From Jaapia argillacea MUCL 33604 (taxonomy: Eukaryota > Basidiomycota > Agaricomycetes > Jaapiales > Jaapiaceae), in the NCBI GenBank assembly GCA_000697665.1, contig KL197712.1, positions 376,719 through 440,718 on the forward strand: a stretch of DNA of 64,000 nucleotides, in the 5' to 3' direction. Below, piece after piece: positions 25,567 through 37,577 of this stretch. The notes beneath the pieces are model-generated. The model had not been told where the DNA came from and ran no database searches. It was given only the letters and a program-made list of their open reading frames with translations. Position numbers and translations under genes: made by a program. Numbering within the stretch: the stretch's first letter is position 1; each line of letters opens with the position of its first letter.

Positions 25567-27009
25567 TTATGTACAGAACGGAGTAATAGCAAGAATGCCG
25601 AAATACTACAGAGCAGACATGGTCAGACTGGCTAAACCTGGAGACAAAAACTACGTACGATCGTATGGTCCACGTCGATGCCAGCCGAGGGGATTGAATC
25701 GGAGCAGGTAGGATCCTCCCCACTCGCGGCGCACTGCTTCACAGTTGACGGAGAAGCGGGGTCGGGGTTTTGCCAGTATTCGATACCTGCATGGCATCGT
25801 CAACATGAAACCAATGTGATAAATGGCTGAAGCGTACCATGGTGCTGATATCCCAGTGCTTGGGGAAGCATAGTGGGGACACTGGACAGAAGTATGAATG
25901 CACTGGTCGACCAGACAGCAAAGACACGATCTTACCCGTCGTAACGATGAACAACTAACCGCGATAGCAATAAGTATCGCCGCTAAGTAACAGATAAATG
26001 CGCGCGAAGCTGCTCACCCCTATAAGCACTGGATCCAAATTGAGTATTAACATAGTTGGCGTATGTCGGATTTCCCGTGCGAGGTTGTCCGTAGGTGTAC
26101 ATCCTGATAGGACTATGTGACGAGATGATTAGATGATACATTGGAGTGGACAGGGAAAGGGGGGAACTAACGTGGAGGGGAAGTTCGCCTGCAAGGTCAC
26201 CGCGGCCAAGGAAGATAACGCGCCGCCCAAAGAGTGCCCAGTGGTGACAATTGAGTAGCCGGGGTGAGATTGAAGCTGTTCTTCCACAATAGAGATAACA
26301 TTCGAAGCCACAGCGTTCCATCTACATTGGATAACTGGTCAGGAATGGTTGAAGGAAAACGCCAAGAAAACGGTCCTGCAACATACGCGGTTATAAATCC
26401 ATAGTGAACTTGGGCTCCAGCTATGAAACCGGAGGAATGTCAGATTGCAGCATTGCGAGGAGACAAAGTCACGTGTACTGACCAGGTGGAGTGAGGCCAG
26501 GAGCATACAAGTTGACCAACAAGATTTCCGCGTCCGTGACGAAATCAGTAAGAGACGAGCTGAAACGGGAGAGTTAAACGACGTTTACTTCGGCTGCTAG
26601 CAGACGACACACCTTCCACGTAACGCTACAATGACCTCCTTTCGGGTATCATCCCTGGCGACGAATCCGTTTGTATCGGTGAGCAAGTCATTGAACTGAA
26701 AGCAGTAGCATATAGTCAGAAATATGCGGAGAGGGGGGGGAAGACAGCAATTTACCCCAGTCACGAGGGTATTTCCGTTCGGCCAGAGGCATACTATGCT
26801 GTAGGACGAAGCAGCATACTGGAAGTACCAGATAAAGTCGTCATAAAGGGCTGAGAGGAGCAAAATCAGTGGGAGTGTCAATACGCTTTGTGGAAACACC
26901 CACAGGTTGAGATGGACCTCTTCTCCAACTGTGACACCGGCTCCGTCAAAGGAATTGAGGCAACGCCAAAGACGAGGACCAGGGATACAAGAAGCCGGGA
27001 AAGAAGCAT
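25567..27009 (-). CDS. Secreted class 3 lipase
   Basis: The start at 27009 gives a signal peptide (MLLSRLLVSLVLVFGVAS) followed by a short propeptide ending LEKR, a Kex2-type processing site. Exons then give LYDDFIWYFQYAASSY, FNDLLTDTNGFVARDD, EVIVALRGR, the nucleophile elbow GYSIVTTGHSLGGAL (catalytic Ser), MYTYGQPRTGNPTYANYV and the C-terminal IEYWQNPDPAS with DPTCSDSIPSAGIDVDHT. The last exon encodes YFGILAITPFCT before TAA at 25569-25567. This is the alpha/beta-hydrolase layout of Rhizomucor-type (lipase_3) fungal lipases and feruloyl esterases. The His of the triad is probably in VDHT. It should act outside the cell on acylglycerols or similar esters. About eight introns. Confidence 0.92.
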
Positions 27010-28347
27010 GATCAGCTTGGACTATTGGCGCTGTGGAGCACAGTACTTGAAGGAAGCAGGAGCTTGAAGTTTTCCTCTTGCATGAAGCCCACTTTATATG
27101 TTGTGGAGGATTCGGCAGCCGTCTCTTTTCTCCTGCTTACGGTCACGGTCGAAGCGAGGCCAACAAGCGAAATCTCAACATAGAGCGTCCGTCGAAACAG
27201 GTGGAATGAGCAAAGACATATTGCGCACCCGCTGACCTTGTGTCGTCGTTCTCGAGCTATAATAATCACTCGGAATGCTTCGAAATTACCGAGGAAGGGC
27301 TAAAACGAGCCTGAGATTACGGTCGAAGGAGCAGGATATGGGGTAGGCATATGGTGACCAGGCGGAAGTATTCCTCGTCGTGGAACGTGTACCTGAACAT
27401 GGCCAATCTAGGAACATATGCGGCAGCTCCCATCAGACAATGTTTACACCCTATATCCGATACACGGAAACCATGAAGGCGTGTGCTGAGATGGGTATTA
27501 ACCAGCCGGGTGTCGATTCAACGTGAAAACGGCCTTGCTGGGTCGCATGATGATATATGGGACGGTGGGAGTCCCGAAATAAGATCTCATGACCTTTTCA
27601 TTGCTCGAACCGACGCTGTAATGAGGGCAATAAAGCCGTCGTGAGGGTTGTCGGATGATATGGTTGCTAACGTCGGAAGATCTACATACATGTGAATTCG
27701 CCAGTGAGAGAAGAAGTGGGAGTCGTCACTGTGTTGGCTCATCGGCCAACAAAGATGCGGAGGCCGCTCCCACCAACTTGGTTATGAGGGAAGGATATCG
27801 ACATCCAGCCCACTGGAGGATCCCCACAAATAGACCACGGCCGTGATTATTCCCCATCAGCCTGCGCACGCTGCATGTGGTTTGAAAGCGAGATGAATTG
27901 CCTCGATCTCTAACGAAGTCCGTTGTGTGGATTACAGTAGGGGCATGATGGTCAAGGCATTCTTCGGCTGCGAGGAGACATTGACAAGTTGATTCACGTC
28001 CCCGTAGTGGTGTCAGTGCACACGGAGTGTGACGTGGTTAGGTCGTCACACCCATCCTCTGAGTCGAAGCCAGTCAGCGATGCAAGGTACCATAACAATG
28101 TTGTGCTAGGCCAGAAACTGGAAAAATCGAGAGAAGAGGAAAATGGATCCGACTGGGGTGCGTTCCGTAGTCACCCGTTTCGAGACTAATCTGCCAGTCC
28201 CAACCTCCCTTAACTATAGGTGGAGTCGACTCGTTGAGCGCTCAAGGTATGGCCCAGGGACTTTGAAGTGGGTATAGTACTTTATTATATGCCGCATGGT
28301 ATGTCCATATTTTACAATCCAAAATGACGACCCCAGCCCCTCCCTAC
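27010..28347. other. Intergenic, no gene recognised
   Basis: About 1.3 kb containing the lipase upstream region and the 3' flank of the nitronate monooxygenase gene. Short ORFs only (up to 85 codons), none with features. Confidence 0.4.
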
Positions 28348-29692
28348 TCAGAGCCTTGCCTTTTGTTTGACCATGGAAGCGTTGTGCAAAAGAATCTTCG
28401 AGGCGTCGTTTACCATATTATCGACAATGGTTTGTGCAGGGAGGACTTCGTGGATCTGGGCAGCTACCCGTCCAATGAGCCAAGAACGACCCTCGAGCGA
28501 CTTTTCGGGATGCTTTTGTAGCTCGTGCTCATGGGGAATGATACCCTTTGATGTGAGCTCTTTGATTTCGTCCTGACGGTTGTTGTTCCTGAGAAGCCAC
28601 CAACATCAGAATTCGAGGGTTCGTTAAGACGAATGAAAGGGTAGGCTTACCAGTCATCGACGTAAGGTGTTCTCCGGACTCGCAAGGGACGACCAGTATA
28701 GATCAAAGTGGTAACAGCGTCCTCGTATCCACAGCTCAGAACAGCATCCTTATGTGCCTTGGGGGCACCAGCTTCAACTGAGGCGACGAATCGAGTGCCA
28801 ACCCATACGCCTTGAGCTCCCCAGCTCAAGTTCGCAGCAAGACCCCGGCCATCGTAGACGGCACCAGCACCAATGACATAAATGGGTTGGCCAGTCAGAG
28901 GCGATTTGTGTCCTTTGACAGCGTCCACGCATGACGGGATGAGGATGGACGCTGGAATGTCACCCGTGTGTCCTCCACCTTCACCGGCTTGTGCACAGAT
29001 GAGATCGACGCCAGCGGCGAGTGCTTTGGGGACGTGCTTCGGGTGCCCAACCATCTGAGTGACGAAACCGGTTGGTAATGCGAATTACGATAAGGCGGAT
29101 GGGGCTCACATTCATAATTGGGATTCCCGCCTTGTGCAACTTCTCGACAACCTGGGGAGGAGGGACACCGATAGCGCAAACAAAAAGGGAGGCCTTCTCT
29201 TCGATGATCACATCGACCAGGTCAGGGAGCTGGCCCTTGGTATAATCGTACTAAGCGCCACCTCACGTTAGTCTACATGGTCAGAGTGGACCCAAAATAG
29301 GACCTCACATTTGTCTTTCGTGCATTTCCACCGACTTGAGGAATGAGAAGATCGACTCCAAAAGGCGCATTCTTATCCTTCAAGTGCGCCTTGATTTCAT
29401 GAATCTGACGATAGTTCTGTCAGCCAGTCACACGACTTTCCGTAACAACACATTAGCTTACCTGAGCACGAAGAACCTTGGGAGTGTATCCAACACCTCC
29501 GATAACACCTAAACCACCAGCATTGGTGACTGCAGCTGCCAGCTCAGGACCGGCGGCGACGTTCATGCCTATTCATCCGTCCAATTCTCATCAGCCAAAT
29601 TCCTCCAGTTGGAACCCAAAGCACTCACCAGCCAGGAATATGGGATGTTGGATCTTGAAGAGCTCCGTAACGGGAGTAGTGATGACTGACAT
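28348..29692 (-). CDS. Nitronate monooxygenase (2-nitropropane dioxygenase family)
   Basis: Starts MSVITTPVTELFKIQHPIF at 29692 and continues GMNVAAGPELAAAVTNAG and GLGVIGGVGYTPKVLRAQ, the FMN-binding start of the TIM barrel. Later exons give FGVDLLIPQVGG, SLFVCAIGVPP, the signature AQAGEGGGHTGD (with the active-site His), GQPIYVIGAGAVYDGRGLAA and GAQGVWVGTRFVA. The last exon ends MVKQKARL before the stop at 28350-28348. These FMN enzymes oxidise nitronates such as propionate-3-nitronate to carbonyls plus nitrite in the cytosol, a detoxification role. Four or five short introns. No obvious partner gene nearby. Confidence 0.92.
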
Positions 29693-30137
29693 CTTGTGCT
29701 ACGAGTGAGGGGAGAAAGGGAAGGTTTGGGGATCTTCATGTTTGCTGAGCGTCTGCACTTATAATAGAGAGAACTTGATCCGGTAATGTCAGTACCGGAG
29801 TCCGGGACTCAGAATATCTCAAGGGAATATGACCGATCTCAGCGCTTGATGACTTCTACCGGCTTTACATCTACCCCGCTACCCCGCTACCCCGCAAACT
29901 ATCTCCTAACAGCTTGGCAGTACATACTTAGCCCTCTGTACCGGGTTTCAACGTCCCGAATATCACGCTTTATCATAGTCTGGCAGCATGCGCAACTGGC
30001 AGCGTAAATTCTCGCGACAAATCAAAAAGTGATGCAGGATAAAGAATGTGGCCAATGGATATCTATGTACAAGTGCGTCGGGAGATCCAAGCGATTATGA
30101 GGGGTATTGTAGCCAAGCCGGTGGTGGTGAAGATAAA
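29693..30137. other. Intergenic with 8-bp microsatellite
   Basis: About 445 bp between the nitronate monooxygenase start and the 3' end of the She3-like gene (both minus strand). It contains the CTACCCCG triplet repeat at 29871-29894, upstream of the monooxygenase gene. No exon seen. Confidence 0.4.
29871..29894. repeat. CTACCCCG x3 microsatellite
   Basis: Three exact tandem copies of CTACCCCG, about 180 bp upstream of the nitronate monooxygenase start codon. Confidence 0.8.
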
Positions 30138-32109
30138 CTATGGATGCGAAGGGGGTGTCAGTGTTTGTTTCGTCGGCGAGGGAGAGTCGACGGTAGGTTT
30201 TTGCATCAGCCGTCGAAGTCTGGCTAACTCCTCTGCTAGATGTCTGGAGAACAAACAGTGAGCAATTTAGAGGGAACACAACGGAGGCAAAGATTAGGGC
30301 GCACCTTGCAATCTTTGCAGACCCCTCACTCTCCTGAGAAGACCTTTTAACCTCAGCGGCCATCTTCGCGATCTCCGCCCTGAATTCATCCTCCAGCTGC
30401 TTCTTGATCCTCTCGTCATCCACCTTCAGGCTCTTCACAGTCTCCTTCTGCTGCTGTGAAGCCTTCACATCATCCAACAACAACCGGTACTTCTTCCCAA
30501 CATCCTCAGCCTCCTTCCGCGACTTCTCCTCCCGTCTCCTCATTTCCTCCCGTAAACCCTCCATGTCTGACTTCCAACCATCAACCATCCCTCGAATACT
30601 GTCTCTCAGCGTAATGTATTCTCGCTGACTCTTTTGGGAGAGAGCAGTTGACTCGGTGAGGGCGGACTCCATTTCTCGCAACGACTTTTTCGATGTCGTT
30701 GTCTCCGTCTTCAATTGGGTTTTGAGGGAGGCCGCCTCTGTCTCTGCTTTACGGGCGCGCTCGACTGCCTAGCAACAATTTCAAGAAAATGAGGATGACA
30801 GCAACCATCGAATAGTCAGACTGACCTCCTGCAACATCCTCTCCTTCCTCGTAACCACCGCGTTCAGACCATCGATCTCCAACCGCAACCTCTCCCTACC
30901 CTCTTTCAAGTCTTCTGTCTGCCTCGTCAACTGCGCAACTTGCCGTTGACTCTGCCTTAATTGTTGTTTCGTATTCTCTAGTGCATTCCGTGTACTAGTC
31001 ACTCCTGCTTGAAGGTCAGCTAGTACCCTGGTAGTGCCGCCTGGTGTTGCGGAGAGGGACATGCGTTTGTTGGGTGAAGGTGGTGGAGCTAAAGTGGAGG
31101 TTGATGATCCAAGGCCGTTGGGACTCGCGGAATTTGATGAATCTTGTGGGGTGGAGAGTGGAGAGAGTGAAACGCTTCTGGTGAAAGAGTGTTGACCTTC
31201 CTCGGCGAGCGTTCTAGCATTACCTGGTGTGTCTTTAATTAACTATTCAATGACAAGGATTTGCAGGTGAACCAACTACCCACCTACTGAGGCGACTGGT
31301 ATCCCTGTTGGGAACAGTAAGAAAGTTTTTCCTCGATGATAAAGTAGGTGATACGCACGACTCAAAGATCTGGTCGGACTGGGTATCCTCCTGTTGACGT
31401 ATGGGGAGCCCGCGATGTTATTCCCTCGGAAATCATGAGGGATTCCTTCAGGAATTCCATTATCCGTTCTGAAGATGATGCTGTCCCTATCTTTACGAGG
31501 TAAAGGCAAATTAGAATCTGGGCCCGCAAGTTCTGAAAGTGCTTCATGACTTGTTCGTCTCATGTGATTCCAGTTCGCAGAAGGGTTGGTGAACGAGGAT
31601 GGTGGTGGCATATCTGTTGATGTTGCCAAGTCTGTTGGAGAATGGGGAGGATCTCCCATGATGCCTGGTGGAAGAGGACGGGGACCACGAAGGACTTCGT
31701 TTTCGAGTCGAATGAGTTGTGCTTGTTGTTGTCGAATTGAGTGACGGAGTGTTGACATGTGGTTGCGGACAGCGACTGACATAGGTGGAATAAAGAATCA
31801 GTTCCAGGTTTAAGTGAGCACCGATCCTACAACGAGGACGAAGACGAGACGGGTATGGTAATGGGGCACACTGTCAGCCGCATCCTGGATACGGATTGAG
31901 ACCGCTTCGACCCTCCTCTTTCTTAATACCCTTCTCCGCTCGACCTTCGACGCGCCAAACACATGACATAAGTAATGAAACTCACTGGGATCGTCCGAGG
32001 TTACAGATGTACTGTGTTCGTGTCCGCTACGAATAGATGAGCGAGAGGTGGGTCTTGATGAAGGACGAGGAGGTGAAAAGGGTGCCGCTAATGCGCTTGC
32101 TGATGACAT
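30138..32109 (-). CDS. She3-like (SWI5-dependent HO expression protein 3) coiled-coil protein
   Basis: The N-terminus from ATG 32109 is Ser/Pro-rich (MSSASALAAPFSPPRPSSR). Next come the conserved VAVRNHMSTLRHSIRQQQAQ, a disordered region (IPSPTRSLSR, PPPSPNKRMSLS), and the She3-type coiled coil: VLADLQAGVTSTRNALENTK, QLRQSQRQVAQLTRQTEDLK, SKKSLREMESALTESTAL and YITLRDSIRGMVDGWK. The last exon joins at KIAR to HLAEELARLRRLMQKP and ends at TAG 30140-30138. Basidiomycete proteins with this pattern carry the She3 name. In yeast She3 adapts ASH1 mRNA cargo to a class V myosin; whether mRNA transport holds here is inference. The start is the first ATG in the conserved frame; a 5' exon cannot be excluded. 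Confidence 0.8.
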
Positions 32110-32665
32110 CCAGCTGTCTTGGGCGTCAACTAATACTCGGGTATGTGACAGTTCCTGCCAGCGGTGGTCGAAATGGAAGTTTCTGAGAACTTTGAGAACG
32201 ACTTGATACAAGCGAAATCAACTCGAAAACGCGTAGTAATCCTGCCTCCCGGCTGAAAGGAAGTGAATGAGCGTTGAGGTGGCTTGCTGCCAGCCAGGGC
32301 AGAGCTACCGACTTTTGGTAGATCTGACTCAGAATCAGTTACGTGCGACAGATACGAAGGAGACACGGAGCTCACAGAATGTCCCTGACGGAATATGTGC
32401 CGGAGTAGAAAATGTATGAGACGGTGGATGGGCAGCAGCGGTGTGTTGTTCGGTTCGAACTCAACGCCGTCATGTCAAGGCCCCTCGTGGCAAAACATTC
32501 CCTAAACCGACATGTTCTGAACATATCCCAAGCTCTCCATTTCTAGATTGTGCAGCACTTCCTCCGAGTCTAAACTTACAGTTCACGTCGGTCGAGCGCA
32601 GATACGAGCTTCAAGGACTGGCAAATACAATTCAAGACCCAGGAAAGTACAATCGGATCAATCAA
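32110..32665. other. Intergenic, possible 5' exon of She3-like gene
   Basis: About 550 bp. The minus strand has an open stretch at 32130-32375 (Ser-rich) that starts at GTG, not ATG, and may be 5' UTR of the She3-like gene. No other feature. Confidence 0.35.
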
Positions 32666-33777
32666 CTACCATCTCCTCCGCGATCCCAGTGTTACGGGAC
32701 CTTTGATCTTCCCGTTTCTATCCAACGTCAGTGGGAAGGCGGCCGGCAATGGATCGTTGGCCTTCCGTTTCTGGGGCACTGAAGATCCTCCCCCAGCTAC
32801 AGGGCGGGGTTGCGACGACGACGCTGACTCTTCCATCATCGTCTCCAAAGGCCAATCTGGATCGAAACTCAACGGAGGGGTGGGCAGAAAGTCGACATCG
32901 TCATCAAGGTCCACCAAGATCTGCGATGAACGGGCCACGGAGGGTTGCTGTCGACTTGAGTTCTGCAGTTGTCTGCGAAGTTCATCAATCTCCGCTGATT
33001 GAGTGTCGATTTTTCCCTTCTGCTTGAGTTCCTGGATACAAACCGTACTCAGCTCGTCGTCCGTACGTTAGAATAAACTGCGAGACGTACCTTGGCCTTG
33101 AGAGCCTCTCTTTGGCTCCTCAGGGTTTCGATCTCCTCATCCTTCTTCGTGATTCGTTTGTTCAACTCGGCCTTGACACACTCGATCGCCTGCTCTCTCT
33201 TCTTCATCTTCTCCTCCAATGCAGTCATCTGGATCTGGATCAGCTCCTTCTCATTCTCCACCAGCTGGCGACTCCATGACCACATGGTCCCGTTCCTTTT
33301 TTGCCTCTTCACTAATCGTGAGCAAAGACGCTGTTATCTGCTCGTTTTCTTGTAAAGACACCAGCAATCTCGTGTTCTCCTCGCGCAATCGAGTGCTTTC
33401 CGCCTGCCCTCCGGCAAGCCTAGCATTTTCTGCTCGCAGAGCGTCAACCTCCGCTCGAAGCTTTGTGATCTCTTCGAAAGTCGGCACTACACGCTTTTTA
33501 AAGTTGTCGACACTGGATTGTATCTTCTTGGCGAGTTTCTACGACCATTTGTACGACACTTTACGTTAGAAAAGGGGTATTTGATAGGTCCAGGGGTATT
33601 ATGAAAGGGACGCACCTTAGCCTCGAAATCTCTCGATTCCCTCTCGACATTTCGCCCAAACTGCTCGATTTCCAAAGTCATTGCAGTAACGCGTTCAACG
33701 CTACTGTGCATACCAGCATTATCCAGAGTTTCTGAAACACTGTGCCCCCATTCGAGCGTATCTCGGGACATAACCAT
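32666..33777 (-). CDS. Coiled-coil protein, RING-less relative of the RING family; apparent frameshift
   Basis: Starts MVMSRDTLEW at 33777. The body is heptad-rich (VPTFEEITKLRAEVDALRAE, RLREENTRLLVSLQENEQ). Around 33251-33312 the frame changes: one frame ends in MESPAGGE and a stop, while the next frame continues the same kind of coiled coil (LVENEKELIQIQMTALEEK). No intron of normal size joins them in frame; only a 19-nt GT...AG gap would. After an intron the C-terminus gives DELRRQLQNSS, ILVDLDDDVDFLP, QKRKANDPLPA and a tail FPLTLDRNGKIKGPVTLGSR. The tail resembles that of the RING gene at 45.0 kb. It is divergent from the RING gene at 34.1 kb (298 bp between starts). Function unknown; it could be a pseudogene. 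Confidence 0.55.
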
Positions 33778-34074
33778 GGTTTGAACCCGTAGAAAACCCA
33801 GAATGTAAAGAAATATTATAGAGAGTACTTGGGATTTCTGTCGTATCCAGCAAGGTATCAGAGCCGTAGTCGTCGAAAGAATAAAATGAATATGAATTCA
33901 TGATGCCCGTGATGCGAGGTGACATTGTCACGTGGTTGCGTTACCCTCACCATTTCTGATCAAAACTGTTCCAACAAAGAGACCACGTTCCTTTGGTTCT
34001 CGTGGTTGTCAACCGCGATTGTCAACCAACGACGCGCAACCCTTTCCCTTCGCCATCGCCCCGACCTCAAGATC

Positions 34075-35240
34075 ATGTCGGAAATCACCTGTAGCATCTG
34101 CCTGGAGCAGCTCAAGTCTCCCGTCGCGACGCCCTGCGGTCAGTGTGATCCTTTTCGCACCTTCTCTTGAAGACTGACGGAGGTGTCGACGCGATGGTAG
34201 GTCATGTCCATTGCAACGACTGCTTGACACAAGTTATCGAGTCTGGGGAGGATGGGATGAAATCTTCCTGTCCAACCTGCCGAGCCGAATTCCCTGTCGG
34301 TGAGTCTACCTCAACCTCATTCGCAATAACTTTGGAGCTCACGGTGAAAGGCAGTCACCCCCGATCTGGCCTTTATCCCGAAAAAATACCACGTATTTAT
34401 TCAACCTCCCATTCGCAAGATCTACCTCGACATCCCCGCCGAAACGGTTGATCTTCACGAGAAGATCGCCCGCCTCGAAGCTCGCGTATTATCCCTCGAG
34501 ACCGACAAAGCCAAGTTGATGGACAAGTGTGAGGCGCAGATCGCCAAGGCCAACCACTTTGCCGAAGGCGAGAGAAAGGCGCGAATGGAGGCTGAGGTCA
34601 AGGGAAATCAGTTGAAGGCCGTGAGTCATTATTATGAGGAAGTGAGGATCAAATACAATGGCCTGAAACAAAAGTCAGTCGATCTGGATTTACGTTTGAA
34701 GCACTGGTGGACTTACGTGCGATTGTCAGATTGGCCGCCGCACAGACAGCTGTGCACACGCAGGGAGTCAAGCGCAAGAGCAGCCAACCCCTCGACTCAT
34801 CCACTTCGTCCTCCGAGTCGACGCCCCTTCGTGGTCATTCGTACGAAATCACCGCCTCCTTTGGCTCGCGTGATGGCGAGGCCGAGGATAAGGATATCTC
34901 GCCTCCGGGTCAGAACCGTCGCATCTCGGGGCTTCCTTCCCGACAGAAACCCCAAGCACACCCCACCTTACCCAGTTATCGGGACCTTGATCCCCCACCT
35001 GTGTTCAGAAAGCGTCCTCGTCTCAATGAACCGGGCCCTTCCAGGGTCAAGCCTGAGGAAATCGAGTTTTACCCTGTCCCCAGTCTTCGCGGCGAAGGGC
35101 TATCCAGGCATGCGGTTGCACCTTTCGGTCGTCAAGACATTTTCGCGGGTCGATCGCGCGATAGCAGTTGGTACGGGAATAGCATTTGGGATGATTTTTT
35201 GGAATCCTCCCGACCTAGGTTCCCCGGGGACGCCGTGTAA
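34075..35240 (+). CDS. RING-finger coiled-coil protein (RING copy 1)
   Basis: MSEITCSICLEQLKSPVATPC begins a C3HC4 RING. An intron of 61 nt then gives GHVHCNDCLTQVI and SSCPTCRAEFPV, so all eight ligands are present. A second intron leads to LAFIPKKYHVFIQPPIRKIY, followed by a coiled coil (EKIARLEARVLSLETDKAKL) and a basic, Ser/Pro-rich tail ending at TGA 35240 or just before. A third intron (GTCAGT...GTCAG) joins LKQK to LAAAQTAVHTQGVKRK. RING proteins of this kind are probably E3 ubiquitin ligases; substrate unknown. Its post-RING segment (xxIPxxxxxxIxxPIRKIYLD) parallels that of RING copy 2. Confidence 0.85.
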
Positions 35241-36605
35241 ATGCAGTAGCTCTCACAGTCCCATCATGTGTCGATGGAAGTCAAGGGGTATTGAGGATCT
35301 TCCAATCATCTTTGCGCAGTGTATCTCACCTTATCTAAACAATTATTTTGACCCTTGTATCTGTCGTGTCGTAACAACCTTGATCTTAACCGCATCGAGT
35401 CTACCCCATTTCTCCGCAGGACACGAGGGGAATACACTATGGACAAGTGGGACCAGAGAATGTAACTTGAGGTGATGATGATGGATCAATTCTAATGTAA
35501 AACTTGAGGACGTCTTGAACAGAATGGGATTAGGTCGACATCGGGCGGTTCATTTCCGACGTTGCTTCCAATCAGTCACGCACAAGCTCTGACCATGAGA
35601 TGGCCTCAACTAAACTACATGTACAATGATTGGTCAGGGGCAGGGTTTCCGTCAATCCTTTCCGGGGCTCACAATTTGTCCACAGCGTCGGTGTAGTTCT
35701 GAAGCCGTGCAGAATGTTGATTAGCTCCTCTGAAACTTTCTGACATCTCGATCAGCCGTATGTTATTTTCGCTCCACAGGACACGGCTACCTATCAACCG
35801 CCCATTTTGCAGGGTGACATTGCAGCTTGAATCGTTCGTAGTTACCGCATTGGGCAAGGATGTTCATCTGCTTCTTTTTCGGGGGCATTGCCGGCGTAAG
35901 CGCTGTCGGTGCTTCCTTGCGACCGATGCTTCTTCGTGATACCGTGGCGTTTGCTTTACACCTTGGCTCCCACTCTGGCCTCTTCCTCCCCGGAATATCC
36001 TCTCCAATCTTATTTTAAAGCTGGTCTTCGGAGAACGGGCATTTGGTCCATCCGGATCCACTTTCCCCGCGATAATGTACAGGAAAGCACAGTTTAGGAC
36101 CTTTAGGTCGTGTCTAGGCTGAAGACTCGGCGAATAATGAAATCTCGAAACCGTCTGGAGCGGACATCGACACGAAGTATATGTTTCGCCGTTGATACGA
36201 GATGTCACGAACAGATGAGGGAATGTGCGTCGTAACTGCACACGGCCCTTTCTCCAAGAGTGGCCTGCTCCACCTTAGCCCGGGAACTAGCCTCCGATCG
36301 GATGGAAAACGTACTTCGGGAGGGCCTCGCGTGTGCTGGGAGGATCTACATGCCTCACGATTTGCTCGCGGATCTCGCAAGATATTGCTTTTATTACCGT
36401 CGGCGTGTGGACTCATGCTCGGTCTCTGCGATGTATATCCCTGTGGCACCACAGAAGCGCGGAAACGGTCACTTCCGGACAGCTCACTGACCTACTCTAC
36501 CCGGTTGCTGTAAAGGATAAGTAGCGCTCACAAGGTACGGCTGTGCCTTCCCAACCCAGCCCAACTCTCCCACCCCAAAGTAACTGGAACTTCATTGATA
36601 TACCA
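35241..36605. other. Intergenic, no gene recognised
   Basis: About 1.4 kb between two same-strand RING genes. ORFs at 35864-36241 (-), 36114-36452 (-) and 36202-36513 (+) overlap one another and show no domain, so none is called. Confidence 0.4.
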
Positions 36606-37577
36606 ATGCCGTCGTGTGTTATTTGCATCGACGTACTCAAGTCGCCTGTAGCGTTGCCTTGTGGTGAGTCCATCATCTAGCACCGCACTACAGGTGTCTT
36701 TCTGACATTGCCATAGGCCACGTCTTTTGCCACTCTTGCATTGAGCGGGTGGTTTCTTCCATCAAGCCCTTCACAACCACGCATTGCTGCCCGACATGTC
36801 GCAGCCCATATACGATAGGCACGCCCACGTCTAGCATGATGCGATGCATCTCAATACTGACTCTCCGCGGCCATCCTCCAGCTTCACTGGACAATTCACT
36901 AGTGCCTGTCCACCTACGCCCTTACATATCCTCGCCCATCAGGAAGATATTCCTTGATCCCGCCTCCGAAACTTGCACACCCGCGCAAGCCGAATCCGCT
37001 AGTGTGAGGGCCGAAAATCTTGCCCTCCGGGCACACTGCGAAGCATGGCGACGAAGAGCGGAAGTCCATTCTGCGGCTAACTTGGGCCTGGTCAACCTTG
37101 CTCGTCTAGCCCGAGATCACGCCCTCCAAATGAAAGCGGAACGAGATGCGCTGGAGGAAACGCTGACCGCTATGAAAAGGAAATACGAGGGGGTTGTTGT
37201 TGGCAACAAGATTTCCCCTCCGGTCTCGTCTGATCTGCGTCCATCCCAGTGAGTATCTCATTTGTCACCTTCGCAATGTTCGTCGTATTCAAGTTTGCAG
37301 GACAATCGACATTTTACCCCCTTCACTCTCGAGGAAGGCTATCGCGATTCCAGAATCCAAAGAGGCTCGATCCGAGCCAACCATTACGGAGTTTCATCCG
37401 CACCCCTCCACGCAATCTTTCTGCGAGGAGAAAAGTCAGCTTGAAGACATCGAATCTGAACGTCCATCCAAACGGGTCAAGCGTTCTCGGTCTCCTTCTG
37501 CTGCTTGCGAGTCATTACCGTCCCCAACTTCCCCACGACGGCGGCGACACCCTCGGGTGGTATCTGGGCGTAACTAG
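36606..37577 (+). CDS. RING-finger coiled-coil protein (RING copy 2)
   Basis: MPSCVICIDVLKSPVALPCG, intron, then GHVFCHSCIERVV and HCCPTCRSPYTI form a full C3HC4 RING. SLVPVHLRPYISSPIRKIFL follows, the same post-RING block as in copy 1. Then a helical region (ENLALRAHCEAWRRRAEV, ALQMKAERDALEETL) leads into an intron (GTGAGT...TGCAG) and a basic Ser/Arg tail with KRVKRSRSPSA, a possible nuclear localisation signal, before TAG at 37577. It is a probable E3 ubiquitin ligase. Copies 1 and 2 lie in tandem, 1.4 kb apart, and look like a duplication with divergence. Confidence 0.85.
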
